From: CBDCYN01 sp965224205 | Lineage (GTDB): Bacteria > Planctomycetota > Phycisphaerae > Phycisphaerales > Phycisphaeraceae | NCBI GenBank assembly: GCA_965224205.1 | Contig: CBDCYN010000023.1 | Location: forward strand, 554,994-618,993 | DNA length: 64,000 nt | Direction of reading: 5' to 3' | Part shown: one piece after another, positions 1 through 8,310 of the stretch | Layout: every line of letters begins with the position of its first letter | How positions within the stretch are numbered: position 1 is the stretch's first letter | The notes under the pieces: model-generated | The model's input: only the letters and a program-made list of their open reading frames with translations | Databases searched by the model: none | What the model was told of the DNA's origin: nothing | Translations under genes and position numbers: made by a program

Positions 1-1049
1 ATCAGGTTCAACTCGTAGCGGATCTGTTGACGAACTTTCTCGGGTACGCCTGCCGGGTAGCGCTCTTTTGACCCCGCCGTGGCCAGCTCGGCGAGGTGCT
101 GCATCGGGGTGGTCCCCGGGGGGCACGGCTCATCGGGGTATTCGTACCGAAGTTCGTCGAGGTTAAACGAGCAAGCACGCTGGGCCAGGTCGACGGTCCG
201 CTCGATCGCGTGGGGGTAACGGGCGAACAGCCGGGCCATCTCCTCGGGGGGCTTGAGGTACCGCTCGGCGTTAGGGTGAAGCAAGAACCCCGCTTGCTCG
301 ATGGTGCAACGGTGGCGGATGCAGGTGAGCACATCCTGGAGCGGCCGCCGCGACGGGGCGTGGTAGTGCACATCGTTGGTCGCGACCATGGGGACGCCGA
401 CGTACTGGCACATCGCTGCGATCTGGTTGACTCGTCCGGCGTCGTCTTGGCTGTACCGGTAGCTGGCTGCGATCGAGAGACGATCTCCGCCCCCGGAAGT
501 CGTGTCGAACATTTCCTTAAGGCCACGCACGACATCGATGAAGTCTTGATCCAAACGGGCGGGTGGGACCACCGTCGCCAGTAATCCATTGTGGTATTCG
601 ATCAGATCGTGCACCCGCAGGTGGCACTGGCCCTTGGAAGCGCGGCGTTTACCCAGCGTTAGCAGCTTGCACAGACGCCCGTACGACGCCCGATCTGTGG
701 CGTAGGCCAAAACTGACAACCCCACCGGCTCGGTAAAGACTAGCCGACAACCGACGACTAGGGGAATACCTGCTTTTTTCGCCGCCACGTGCGCCCACAC
801 GATCCCGGCCAGCGTGTTGGTGTCGGTGATAGCGATCGCAGCCAGTTCAAGCTTCGCCGCGCGACGGACCAGCTCGTCGGGGTGGCTAGCCCCAGACAAG
901 AACGTGAAATTGCTGGTGACCTTAAGCTCGGCGTAGCGGAACAGTCGCGCGGTATTAGGCAGCCACAAGGTGGGGGCACCACCCCCGTCCGCGTAGTCCG
1001 CGAATTTCCACGGATGTTCTTTGGGTTTTGAGTCTGGGTATTCAGGCAC
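1..1049 (-). CDS. dnaE2: Error-prone DNA polymerase III alpha subunit DnaE2 (ImuC), N-terminal part
   Basis: Read from a GTG at 1049 there is an open frame of about 349 codons that continues past the left edge, so only the N-terminal third is present. It holds the PHP-type region of bacterial DNA polymerase alpha subunits: AIAITDTNTLAGIVWAH near residue 75, VVGCRLVF, and ATNDVHYHAP about two thirds of the way along. The line SNFTFLSGASHPDELVRRA is typical of the error-prone DnaE2 branch. An AG-rich stretch (GGGAGAG) lies just upstream of the GTG. The gene starts 13 bases after the imuB stop, so it is the last gene of an imuA-imuB-dnaE2 operon. By family knowledge it is the catalytic polymerase of SOS-induced translesion synthesis. 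Confidence 0.9.
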   Translation of the reverse strand, partial: MPEYPDSKPKEHPWKFADYADGGGAPTLWLPNTARLFRYAELKVTSNFTFLSGASHPDELVRRAAKLELAAIAITDTNTLAGIVWAHVAAKKAGIPLVVGCRLVFTEPVGLSVLAYATDRASYGRLCKLLTLGKRRASKGQCHLRVHDLIEYHNGLLATVVPPARLDQDFIDVVRGLKEMFDTTSGGGDRLSIAASYRYSQDDAGRVNQIAAMCQYVGVPMVATNDVHYHAPSRRPLQDVLTCIRHRCTIEQAGFLLHPNAERYLKPPEEMARLFARYPHAIERTVDLAQRACSFNLDELRYEYPDEPCPPGTTPMQHLAELATAGSKERYPAGVPEKVRQQIRYELNL

Positions 1050-1062
1050 GACTTGTCTCTCC

Positions 1063-2691
1063 CTATGCCCACTGACCGTGAACGAACCAGCGGTTCAACT
1101 CCAGATCGCGGTAGATCCACAGCCACCGACCCTGTTCGTCCTGAGCCTTGAAGTAGTCTCGCCCCTGGACTGGGCTGGCGTTGTCACGCTTGGATGACGG
1201 GCGTTCTCGCCACCATTCCCGCTCGATGCGTTCGGGGCCGTAGGCGTCGACGAGACGTAGCTCCATCCCGTTCCAACACATCCACGACGGCGGGCCCTCC
1301 GGGGTCACGGCCATCACCACCACCGGTTGGGCCGGATCGAATACCACCGTTGGTCGGTCGTTGTCGAAGGCGGGGTCGATCTGTGGCGTTGTGTGGCTTG
1401 GTTGTTTGGAGAGATCCGCTCGTCGCCGGCGAAACGCCTGTTCCGGTAGGTGGGTCGCGACCCTCTGCACTTGAGTAACCGCGTCGGGGCCTAACCGATT
1501 GACCAGCGTGTCGAGTAACTGCCCACACTCGCCGGCCAGGGCCGCTGGATCGAGGTGGTCGTCTGTCGCCGTGCACCGGGTCTGTTCGTGCTTCAGGATT
1601 CCGGTTCGCGTGGCGACTAACCGTACGCACTGGACCCCGAATCCGAGGTTCACGCGTTCGAGCCGCGGACGCAGCAGCGACCAGAGGTGTTTTGCCGCAC
1701 GGCTCGGGCGACTTAGTACCACCGTCACCTGCTCAGGCTGGGTGTCGATCCGGTCCAAGATCAGGTCCAGCCGACGTGCCCCCTCTTCACGATGCTTGAG
1801 CTTCACAGTCAATTGATCGACGAGTTGTCTCGACGCCGCTTCGATCGCGTCGAACCGCGTGGTCGGCCCGTCGAAGTCGATCTGGGCCCGTAGTGCCTCA
1901 CGAGGCCGAACCGGGTCGATCATCTCGATCGCCCGGCCCGTCGCTTGATCGAGACGTATCAGAAGCTCATCGCCGAACCGGGCGGCCAATTGCTTTCGGG
2001 GGATGTCGAACAGATACCCGATCCGATCAATCCCGACCTCGCTCAACGACTCGACGATACGATCCTCGACGCGCAACGCCGCGATCGGCAGCGGCTCCAA
2101 CACCCTCTGGGTATCTTTGTCCGAGATGATGCGGCGGGGCTGCTTTCCGAACCGGGCCTCCGCCCACGCACACCCGAATGTGGGTGCGACCGACGCGCGG
2201 GCCTGTTCGAACCCCAAGCGTTCAACCGCATCGGTCATCTGGTTCATCAATCGACGCTCACCGCGAAACAACCGCCCACAACCCAACACGTCCATCAGCA
2301 ACCCGTCCGGCGGGTCTACCGCCACCACGGGGGAAAACCGGTTCGCCCACCTGGCCAGGGCGCACAACGCCTCGGCGTCCTGTTGCGGGGTCACGGGCCG
2401 GATCAACACCCTCCCGGTTGGCAGAAACGAACGGGCATGCGATAGACTCATCCCACCGCGAACGCCCGCGGCTCGGGCGCGTTGACAACAGCCCGCCACG
2501 ACGCGCTGGCCTCTGTGGTTATCTACCAACAAGACCGGCGGCTCATCCCGCCGCGGCGATTTTGAGCGAGGGATCTTGTTCTGTTGGCGTCTTCGAACCC
2601 GTCGTTTGAGCAGGTCGATCGACCACATCGGCAGGTAAAGCGACAACGCCCTGGTCGCGATCCCACTGGACTGTCCAATGGAGGGTTTCAT
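1063..2691 (-). CDS. imuB: ImuB, inactive Y-family polymerase-like mutagenesis protein
   Basis: The product has 542 residues. The N-terminus RALSLYLPMWSIDLL and the body (VAVDPPDGLLMDVLGCGRL, SVAPTFGCAWAEARFG) match the ImuB branch of Y-family polymerases. In this branch the catalytic acidic residues are lost and the protein acts as a scaffold linking the DnaE2 polymerase to the sliding clamp and ImuA. The C-terminal half ends in a region (VMAVTPEGPPSWMCWNGMELRL) typical of the family. The ATG at 2691 is chosen because the conserved LSLYLP strand must be included. This makes the start overlap the end of imuA by about 149 bases, which suggests translational coupling. Confidence 0.9.
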   Translation of the reverse strand: MKPSIGQSSGIATRALSLYLPMWSIDLLKRRVRRRQQNKIPRSKSPRRDEPPVLLVDNHRGQRVVAGCCQRARAAGVRGGMSLSHARSFLPTGRVLIRPVTPQQDAEALCALARWANRFSPVVAVDPPDGLLMDVLGCGRLFRGERRLMNQMTDAVERLGFEQARASVAPTFGCAWAEARFGKQPRRIISDKDTQRVLEPLPIAALRVEDRIVESLSEVGIDRIGYLFDIPRKQLAARFGDELLIRLDQATGRAIEMIDPVRPREALRAQIDFDGPTTRFDAIEAASRQLVDQLTVKLKHREEGARRLDLILDRIDTQPEQVTVVLSRPSRAAKHLWSLLRPRLERVNLGFGVQCVRLVATRTGILKHEQTRCTATDDHLDPAALAGECGQLLDTLVNRLGPDAVTQVQRVATHLPEQAFRRRRADLSKQPSHTTPQIDPAFDNDRPTVVFDPAQPVVVMAVTPEGPPSWMCWNGMELRLVDAYGPERIEREWWRERPSSKRDNASPVQGRDYFKAQDEQGRWLWIYRDLELNRWFVHGQWA

Positions 2692-3520
2692 CTTGTCGGG
2701 CCCGGGTCATCGGCTGGCCTGCTTTGCAACGAAGCAGCTCGAGCGTCCATCGGGGTTCGCCCCGTTGTATAGAGGTCGGTTCCCATCGCACCCGCCACCG
2801 CGTCGTGGCTGCCGACAATTCGCGAAGCTCCCACGACGGTCGGGCCAACAACGCCAGCGATCGCCCCGACTCCGCAGCCAGCTGCAGCCGACGGGTCGCG
2901 GCTATGCCCAACCCACTTGCGTCGGCAACCACCGTCGCGACCGCATGGCTACGCAAGCACAGATCGATCGCCCAGAGCCTCGCCCCGATATTCGGCGGGT
3001 CGATGAACAGGTAGTCGTTCAATAACCCACCACGCATGGAATCGCCCAGCACGCGGGCTGCGGGGTAAGGCCAGCACCGCCGCCCGATCCAAACCACCTT
3101 CCCGCCCCCGCGACAACACGCATCGCGGTGAGCACGCTTGGCGAGATGTGCCAGCACCATCAATGGCGGGGTCCACGCCTCGCGACTGCCTCGTCCTACC
3201 CCTGGATGACTCCCCGAAATAACACTCGACTTGTGCCCCGTCTCCAACTCATCCGCCACGCCAAACCACTCATGGATTACCCCAGCACGCAACCCACCGA
3301 CCGGACGGTGGTGTTGTCCATTCACCGATACCTGTTTCGATAACGGGCACAGCCAAAGATCGACTTGCTTCCATCCCGTTGCCACCAGCCGACCGTCTCG
3401 GCCGTACCCCGAACGGTGGCAACCTCGTTCCTCGATCGCTTGAACCATCTCCGCCAACCGCCGCCTCTGCACTGCGGGCGAGCGATGCAGAGCCTCATGA
3501 TCGGGTATCGCAAGAGCCAT
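2543..3520 (-). CDS. imuA: ImuA, RecA-like SOS mutagenesis protein
   Basis: The 325-residue product resembles ImuA proteins: a degenerate RecA/SulA-like fold with GLRAGVIHEWFG early, a central LLNDYLFIDPPN...ARLWAIDLCLRSHAVATVVADASGL and the C-terminal RRLQLAAESGRSLALLARP. The frame is open up to 3592, but the ATG at 3520 (protein starting MALAIPDHEAL) is preferred. The bases just upstream form a near-perfect promoter, so the 3592 start would lie upstream of the -35 box. First gene of the imuA-imuB-dnaE2 cassette. In other bacteria such cassettes are LexA-controlled; I cannot name the LexA box here with confidence. Confidence 0.85.
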   Translation of the reverse strand: MALAIPDHEALHRSPAVQRRRLAEMVQAIEERGCHRSGYGRDGRLVATGWKQVDLWLCPLSKQVSVNGQHHRPVGGLRAGVIHEWFGVADELETGHKSSVISGSHPGVGRGSREAWTPPLMVLAHLAKRAHRDACCRGGGKVVWIGRRCWPYPAARVLGDSMRGGLLNDYLFIDPPNIGARLWAIDLCLRSHAVATVVADASGLGIAATRRLQLAAESGRSLALLARPSWELRELSAATTRWRVRWEPTSIQRGEPRWTLELLRCKAGQPMTRARQDETLHWTVQWDRDQGVVALPADVVDRPAQTTGSKTPTEQDPSLKIAAAG

Positions 3521-3527
3521 ATTTGTT

Positions 3528-3555
3528 AGTATATTGTTCGGTATCTTTCTGTCAA
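3528..3555 (-). promoter_or_regulatory. Sigma70-type promoter of imuA-imuB-dnaE2
   Basis: On the minus strand TTGACA (3555-3550) is followed after 16 bases by TATACT (3533-3528). Only 7 bases then separate the -10 box from the ATG at 3520, so the transcript should begin at or next to the start codon. The spacer contains ATACCGAACAATATAC, an imperfect palindrome that could be an operator; this is inference. Confidence 0.7.
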
Positions 3556-3663
3556 ATCCGCGGACCACCTCTCTCGTTGCGTCGAACGGCAAGTTCCTGG
3601 CTTGTGTTGGACTTCTTAACCCATTTAACAGCGTGATAATGATGTTTTATTTGACATGGCGAA

Positions 3664-3672
3664 TGCTATAAT
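3664..3672 (+). promoter_or_regulatory. Extended -10 promoter of fic
   Basis: TGC-TATAAT at 3664-3672 is a perfect extended -10 element. The fic ATG follows after 6 bases (3673-3678), so the mRNA is predicted to be leaderless. No strong -35 box stands 16-18 bases upstream; a TTGACA at 3652-3657 is too close to serve. Confidence 0.6.
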
Positions 3673-3678
3673 GACTTC

Positions 3679-4767
3679 ATGTTCGCTCCAAACTTCCGGA
3701 TTACGCCCGCGATCACCAAGGACCTCATGGAGATCGAAGCGGCCCGACAGGCGGTGATCGAGCTTCCCATCGACATAGAGATGCTGCGGAGCCTACGCGA
3801 GACCGCGATGTTGTTGTCGACCCACCACTCGACCCGTATCGAGGGCAACCGGCTCACCCAGGCACAGGTGGCCGAAGCCCTGTCAGGGGCTCGGTTCCCG
3901 GGGCGAGAACGCGACGAAGCGGAGGTACGCAACTACTATCGAGCGTTGGAAGAGGTCGAGGGCCTTGCTCGGAAACCAGACCCGATCAGAGAGATAGACA
4001 TCCAACGCCTTCACGGCATCGCCTTTGAAGGCCGGACGACGCCGACACCCTACCGAGACGGGCAGAACGTGATTCGAGACGCTACCTCGGGCAGGATCGT
4101 CTACATGCCGCCGGAGTCGGCCGACGTCTCATGTCTGATGACTGATCTCGTCGCGTGGATCAACGACAAACTTGAATCAAGCACGGCTGACGATGCCCTA
4201 CCCGTCCCGCTCGTCGCGGCTCTGGCACACTATCAATACGCCACGATTCACCCCTACTACGACGGAAACGGTCGGACCGCGCGGCTGCTGACCACGATGA
4301 TTCTTTACAAGTGCGGCTACGGACTCAAGGGCATCTACAGCCTTGAGGAGTACTACTCAAGGGACCTGGCGTCCTACTACGAAGCCCTGGCCGTCGGCGA
4401 ATCTCACAACTACTACATGGGTCGCGTCGAAGCCGACGTCACGGGATTCGTGGCGTATTTCTGCCGGGGAATGGCAGAAGCCTTCACGGCGGTTCGGACC
4501 CAGGCGGTCGCTGCATCAGAGCGTAGCTCAAAGGACCAAAGCTCGCTGCTGCGGCAACTCGACCCGCGTCAGCGACAGGTACTGGGGTTGTTCCGGTCTC
4601 AAGGAACCGCCACCACCGCCCAGATCGCCAATCACCTCGGCCTAAGCCCGAGGACGGTGTCTGCCCTGTGTCGCCGGTGGGTCCAAGAGGGATTTCTGGA
4701 CCTGCACGACCCATCCCGTAAGAACCGTGCCTACCGGCTAAGCCAGGTGTTCGAAGAGTATGTTTGA
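3679..4767 (+). CDS. fic: Fic domain protein with C-terminal winged helix
   Basis: A 362-residue Fic protein. The catalytic loop HPYYDGNGRTAR starts at residue 191 and keeps the His base, the acidic metal ligand and the nucleotide-binding GNGR. By family knowledge such enzymes transfer AMP, or another nucleotide moiety, to a hydroxyl side chain. Residues 51-57 read STRIEGN, which fits the S/TxxxE(G/N) inhibitory helix of class II Fic proteins, so the enzyme should be self-inhibited. The C-terminus (about 300-355; QIANHLGLSPRTVSALCRRWVQEG) is a winged helix-turn-helix, so DNA binding or autoregulation is likely. The ATG at 3679 follows a -10 box directly. Target unknown. No separate antitoxin gene is visible. 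Confidence 0.9.
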   Translation: MFAPNFRITPAITKDLMEIEAARQAVIELPIDIEMLRSLRETAMLLSTHHSTRIEGNRLTQAQVAEALSGARFPGRERDEAEVRNYYRALEEVEGLARKPDPIREIDIQRLHGIAFEGRTTPTPYRDGQNVIRDATSGRIVYMPPESADVSCLMTDLVAWINDKLESSTADDALPVPLVAALAHYQYATIHPYYDGNGRTARLLTTMILYKCGYGLKGIYSLEEYYSRDLASYYEALAVGESHNYYMGRVEADVTGFVAYFCRGMAEAFTAVRTQAVAASERSSKDQSSLLRQLDPRQRQVLGLFRSQGTATTAQIANHLGLSPRTVSALCRRWVQEGFLDLHDPSRKNRAYRLSQVFEEYV

Positions 4768-5041
4768 ACGCTTGCGTGCAGCGTCACTGACGCCGCGATT
4801 CGGCGTAAAAGTCCCCCGCGGACTCGAACTATTCGCCACAAGACATTTTCAACAAAAACTTTACATTATGATTCAGGGCCAAGCGATGCAGAATCAGGTT
4901 CAGAAACCGCCCCAATGGGCCCAACGAGCCTGTTCCGCTCGTACGCGTCGATGCCGTGACTGGGTCCTGGCAACGCCGACAGGTACGTCACGAAAGACCA
5001 ACCGGTCTCCATCCCGCAGCCATGCTTACCGACCCATAAAC

Positions 5042-6308
5042 TGTACTAGCCACCACTTCATCTGACACGCGAGAGTTATCTGGCAACAGCAAGACTGCCG
5101 CTTCGAGTGTCTTTCGTCCGCGCCTCGATCGCGCCTTGGGTGACGCCCAGATCCTCGGCTCGGCTCTCGTTCGCTTCGCTCACCCGAACCCCTTCTAGAG
5201 AAGAGCCATCGAGCCGCTTGGCGTGGGCTAACGGGATCGAATCCTTGAACGTCGCCATCGGGGTCTTGCCGTAACAGTAGCGGCCGCTGTGGGGTCGCTG
5301 TTCATTGTACGTCACCAGCCACGCATCCAAGTCGGCTTGGAGTTCTTCGAGGCTCGTGTAGATCTTCTTGCGGAACGCGATGCTATAAAACTCGTCCTGC
5401 ATCGTCTTGTGCAGCCGTTCGCAGATCCCGTTGGTCTGCGGGCTTCGGGCTTTGGTCTTGGTGTGATCGATGTCCTCGATCGCCAGGTACAGCTGATATT
5501 CGTGGTGCTCACGATTCCCGCAGTACTCCGTGCCGCGGTCGGTGAGGATGCGTAGCAGGTCCACGTCGTGCTGTTCGTACCACGGGATCACCCGGTCGTT
5601 GAGCAGATCCGCGGCCACGAGGGCGTTCTTGCGATCATAGAGCTTTGCGTGCGCCACCCGCGTATACGTATCGATAAACGTCTGCTGATAGATCCGGCCC
5701 ACGCCCTTGATCGTGCCCACGTAATACGTGTCTTGAGCCCCGAGGTAGCCGGGGTGTTCGGTTTCAATTTCACCGTGGGCCTGCTTGTCTTGCTTGGCTT
5801 TTTCCAACGCCACGACCTGGGCTTCGGTCAGCACGGTGTGGTCGGGGTCCTGAGCCATCTTGGCTTCGAGTGCCTTGAGTCGCTTCTTGAACGTCTCAAG
5901 ATCATGCCGCAGCCACACGCTTCGCACCCCGCCCGGTGAGATGAGCTTGCCTTGCTTCTTGAGTTCGTTCGACACCCGCACCTGCCCGTAAGCGGGCTGC
6001 TCGATCGCGAACGCGACCACGGCTTGCTCGATCTCGGGGTCGACGCGGTTGGCCAGGATCGGCTTCTTGCGGCTGATCTCTTGAAGGGCCAACTCCCCGC
6101 CCTGGTCGTAGAGCTGCTTGAACCGGTAGAAACTGTCTCGAGAATACCCCATCACCTTGCACGCCTGCGACACGCTGCCCAGCGCCTGGGCCAGCTTGAG
6201 CAACCCCACTTTGTTGGCAATGATCTTCTGGTCGGTGGTCATCTGACGGTCTCCTTCTGTGAGAAACAAAGATTAACGGAAGCGTCAGATGAAGTCTTAA
6301 CTAATACA
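5042..6308 (-). mobile_element. IS481-family-like insertion sequence, complete
   Basis: The ends are imperfect 25-bp inverted repeats. Left begins TGTACTAGCC and right (read inward) begins TGTATTAGTT, both running into ACTTCATCTGAC. The left boundary is confirmed by a second partial copy at 43138-43266, where the match stops at the same TGT/ACA tip. The right end cuts the 3' end of an IS630 transposase gene. No target duplication is visible, and the outer end of that IS630 copy is missing on the left, so a deletion accompanied or followed insertion. Confidence 0.85.
5076..6242 (-). CDS. IS481-like DDE transposase
   Basis: The product has 388 residues from the ATG at 6242 (MTTDQKIIANKVG). The N-terminal helix-turn-helix (SVSQACKVMGYSRDSFYRFKQ) is followed by an rve-type integrase core: DTYYVGTIKGVGRIYQQTFID, ILTDRGTEYCG and the ARSPQTNGICERLHKT segment holding the catalytic Glu. 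The tail after residue 340 (ESRAEDLGVTQGAIEARTKDTR) runs to the left inverted repeat. The ORF is intact, so this copy could be active. It is the only gene in the element. Confidence 0.9.
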   Translation of the reverse strand: MTTDQKIIANKVGLLKLAQALGSVSQACKVMGYSRDSFYRFKQLYDQGGELALQEISRKKPILANRVDPEIEQAVVAFAIEQPAYGQVRVSNELKKQGKLISPGGVRSVWLRHDLETFKKRLKALEAKMAQDPDHTVLTEAQVVALEKAKQDKQAHGEIETEHPGYLGAQDTYYVGTIKGVGRIYQQTFIDTYTRVAHAKLYDRKNALVAADLLNDRVIPWYEQHDVDLLRILTDRGTEYCGNREHHEYQLYLAIEDIDHTKTKARSPQTNGICERLHKTMQDEFYSIAFRKKIYTSLEELQADLDAWLVTYNEQRPHSGRYCYGKTPMATFKDSIPLAHAKRLDGSSLEGVRVSEANESRAEDLGVTQGAIEARTKDTRSGSLAVAR

Positions 6309-6897
6309 ATTCAAAGTAGTTTCTGCATTCAGTGGCATGAACGGCTCGCAGGGCGTCGGCGATGACCTCGGTCAGCGTGTCCAACGTCTTGGCCCCCACG
6401 CGACACAACCACGCCTTGACCTTCGACCACAACTTCTCGATCGGGTTCAGGTCCGGCGAATACGGCGGCAGATACCACGCCTCAGCCCCCGCCGCCTCGA
6501 TCGCCTCACGCACACCCTTGACCTTGTGGCTCGACAGGTTGTCCATCACCACGATGTCGCCGCGACGCAACGCCGGGGCCAGGCACTGTTGGGTGTAGGC
6601 CAGGAACGTCTCGCTGTTCATCGGCCCGTCGAGCACGATCGTCGCGTCTTGAACCACCCCCTCGAGTCGGATGACGCTAAGCATCGTCACCGTTTTCCAA
6701 TGGCCGTGGGGCGTGTGATCGACGCAACGTTGACCCATCGACGACCAGCCATACCGACGCGTCATGTTCGTCTTGGCTCCGGATTCATCGAGAAACACCC
6801 GACTCCCCGGATCGATGAACCGACGGGCGATCGTGAAGTTGTGGCGGCGTTGGGCCACGTCGGGGCGATCTTGCTCGGCGGCGATCAGCGACTTCTT
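6301..6897 (-). pseudogene. IS630 orfB, copy 1, 3' end replaced
   Basis: The DDE half of the transposase. It keeps VFLDESGAKTNMTRRYGW, VVMDNLSSHK and YLPPYSPDLNPIEKLW, that is, all three catalytic acidic residues. It ends in NYFELY, where the last residues are read from the IS481-like inverted repeat instead of the normal CGYG tail. It lies in the -1 frame relative to orfA, as in the sister copies. Confidence 0.75.
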
Positions 6898-7285
6898 TTG
6901 AGCGACAGCCCCAGCCGCTTCAACGCCCGACAGACGGTGGACTCCACCACGGGGACACTCAGCCTCGCCATCAATTGTTTGGCGGTGATGCCCGGCTGCG
7001 CCGCGACCGCTTGACGCATCCGCTGCTCATCGTCCGCCGTGAGCTTCACCGATCCCTTGGCCCCGGTGTGCCCGCCATCAACTCGCCGCCACGGGCCCGA
7101 TCTGGCCAATCACGCACCGTCGGCCACGTGACGGAAAACCGCCGTGCCACCGATGCGATCGAGTCCCCCGATTCCACCGCCGCCACCACACGCTGCCGCA
7201 AGTCCATCGAATACGCCATGACGAGGCCTCCTTGCCATAAATCATGCTTATCGACTATTCAAGATTAATTACGCCAGTTGCTCTA
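6309..7285 (-). mobile_element. IS630-family element, copy 1 (truncated)
   Basis: The right end is the IS630 tip GCTC followed by TA at 7284-7285. The left end was removed where the IS481-like element begins at 6308. This copy therefore lacks one terminal repeat and the last residues of its transposase. Its right TA is shared with copy 2. Confidence 0.8.
6885..7219 (-). pseudogene. IS630 orfA, copy 1, frameshifted
   Basis: It starts with MAYSMDLRQRVVAA at 7219, as in the other copies. A one-base loss in the run after GGC ACA CCG (near 7065) breaks the frame in the linker (GTPGPKG in copy 2). The downstream frame then continues normally through SVKLTADDEQRMRQ to the usual LGLSLKRSR end. It encoded the HTH DNA-binding half of the transposase. 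Confidence 0.75.
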
Positions 7286-7349
7286 GAGCCATTCACGTCA
7301 ATAAACTCCATTGGACGATAAATATGATTTTCTGGCATGGAGGCCGGTC

Positions 7350-7685
7350 ATGGCGTATTCGATGGATCTACGAACGCGAGTGGTGGCGGCAGTGGAAGCC
7401 GGGGGGACGATCGCGGCGGTGGCGCGCCGATTCTCGGTAGCGCGGCCGACGGTGCGGGACTGGCGGGACCGTGCCCGACGCGGAGAGTTGTCCGCGGGCA
7501 CTCCGGGCCCCAAGGGCTCCATCAAACTCACTAAGGCCGACGATCAATGGATACGGCAGCAGGTGGCCACGCAGCCAGGGATCACGGCCCATCAACTGCT
7601 TGAAGGGTTGCGTGTGGCGGTGTCGCTCATGACGGTGTATCGACATCTCAAACGACTGGGGTTGTCGCTCAAAAGAAGTCGCTGA
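7350..7685 (+). CDS. IS630 OrfA, HTH DNA-binding protein (copy 2)
   Basis: The product has 111 residues from ATG 7350 (MAYSMDLRTRVVAAVEAGG). It holds two HTH motifs, TIAAVARRFSVARPTVRDWRD and GITAHQLLEGLRVAVSLMTVYRHLKRL, separated by a GTPGPKG linker, as in Tc1/IS630-type paired DNA-binding domains. It ends LSLKRSR at the overlap with orfB. Confidence 0.9.
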   Translation: MAYSMDLRTRVVAAVEAGGTIAAVARRFSVARPTVRDWRDRARRGELSAGTPGPKGSIKLTKADDQWIRQQVATQPGITAHQLLEGLRVAVSLMTVYRHLKRLGLSLKRSR

Positions 7686-8284
7686 TCGCCGCTGAAAGGC
7701 AACGACCTGATGTGGTCGAACGCCGCGAAGACTTCACGATCACCCGGCGATTCGTGGACCCGGACCAACTGGTTTTTCTCGATGAATCCGGGGCCAAAAC
7801 AAACATGACGCGATTGTACGGCTGGTCACCGATCGGGCAGCGATGTGTCGACCACACCCCTCATGGGCATTGGAAAACGATGACGGTGGTGGGTGCGATC
7901 CGCTTGGAGGGGGTGGTCCAAGACGCCACGATGGTCGTCGACGGGCCAATGAACGCCGCCACGTTCCTAGCCTATGTTCAGCAATGCCTGGCTCCATCGT
8001 TACGGCGCGGCGACGTGGTGGTCATGGACAATCTGTCGAGCCATCACGTCAAAGGTGTGCGGGAGGCGATCGAGTCAGCGGGAGCGAAGCTGTGTTACCT
8101 GCCACCCTACAGTCCCGATTTGAATCCGATCGAAAAGCTGTGGAGCAAAGTCAAGGCTTGGCTGAGACGAGTGTCGGCTACCACCTACGAAGCCCTGATC
8201 TCGGCGATCGCCGACGCCCTGAGATCCGTCGACCCCACCGAATGTGAACACTACTTCGATTCCTATGGATATGGAGTTTATTGA
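7673..8284 (+). CDS. IS630 OrfB, DDE transposase domain (copy 2)
   Basis: An open frame of 204 codons including the stop, in the -1 frame relative to orfA and overlapping its last codons. It begins KKSLIAAERQRPDV at an A-rich stretch (CTCAAAAGAAG). Catalytic residues sit in VFLDESGAKTN, VVMDNLSSHH and NPIEKLWSKVKAW. There is no clear start codon before the overlap, so production as an OrfA-OrfB fusion by frameshifting is likely. It ends CEHYFDSYGYGVY next to the terminal repeat. Confidence 0.85.
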   Translation, partial: KKSLIAAERQRPDVVERREDFTITRRFVDPDQLVFLDESGAKTNMTRLYGWSPIGQRCVDHTPHGHWKTMTVVGAIRLEGVVQDATMVVDGPMNAATFLAYVQQCLAPSLRRGDVVVMDNLSSHHVKGVREAIESAGAKLCYLPPYSPDLNPIEKLWSKVKAWLRRVSATTYEALISAIADALRSVDPTECEHYFDSYGYGVY

Positions 8285-8310
8285 CGTGAATCGCTCTAGA
8301 GCGTTTTGCG

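Larger units (their letters stand above)
7284..8298 (+). mobile_element. IS630-family element, copy 2 (complete)
   Basis: Both ends carry TA plus a terminal repeat beginning GAGCCATTCACGTCAATAAA on the left, with one mismatch in the first 20 bases on the right. The left TA is shared with copy 1 and the right TA with copy 3. It carries orfA and orfB in overlapping frames. Confidence 0.9.

Noticed and set aside
8..589. 193-codon minus-strand ORF at the left edge
   Set aside because: It is an out-of-frame shadow of dnaE2, whose PHP-region residues are clear in the other frame.
3521..3592. Upstream start for imuA at 3592
   Set aside because: It would lie upstream of a near-perfect -35/-10 pair. 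The conserved protein begins at the ATG at 3520.
4760..5065. 101-codon plus-strand ORF after fic
   Set aside because: No recognisable protein features, no ribosome-binding site, and it runs into the IS481 terminal repeat.
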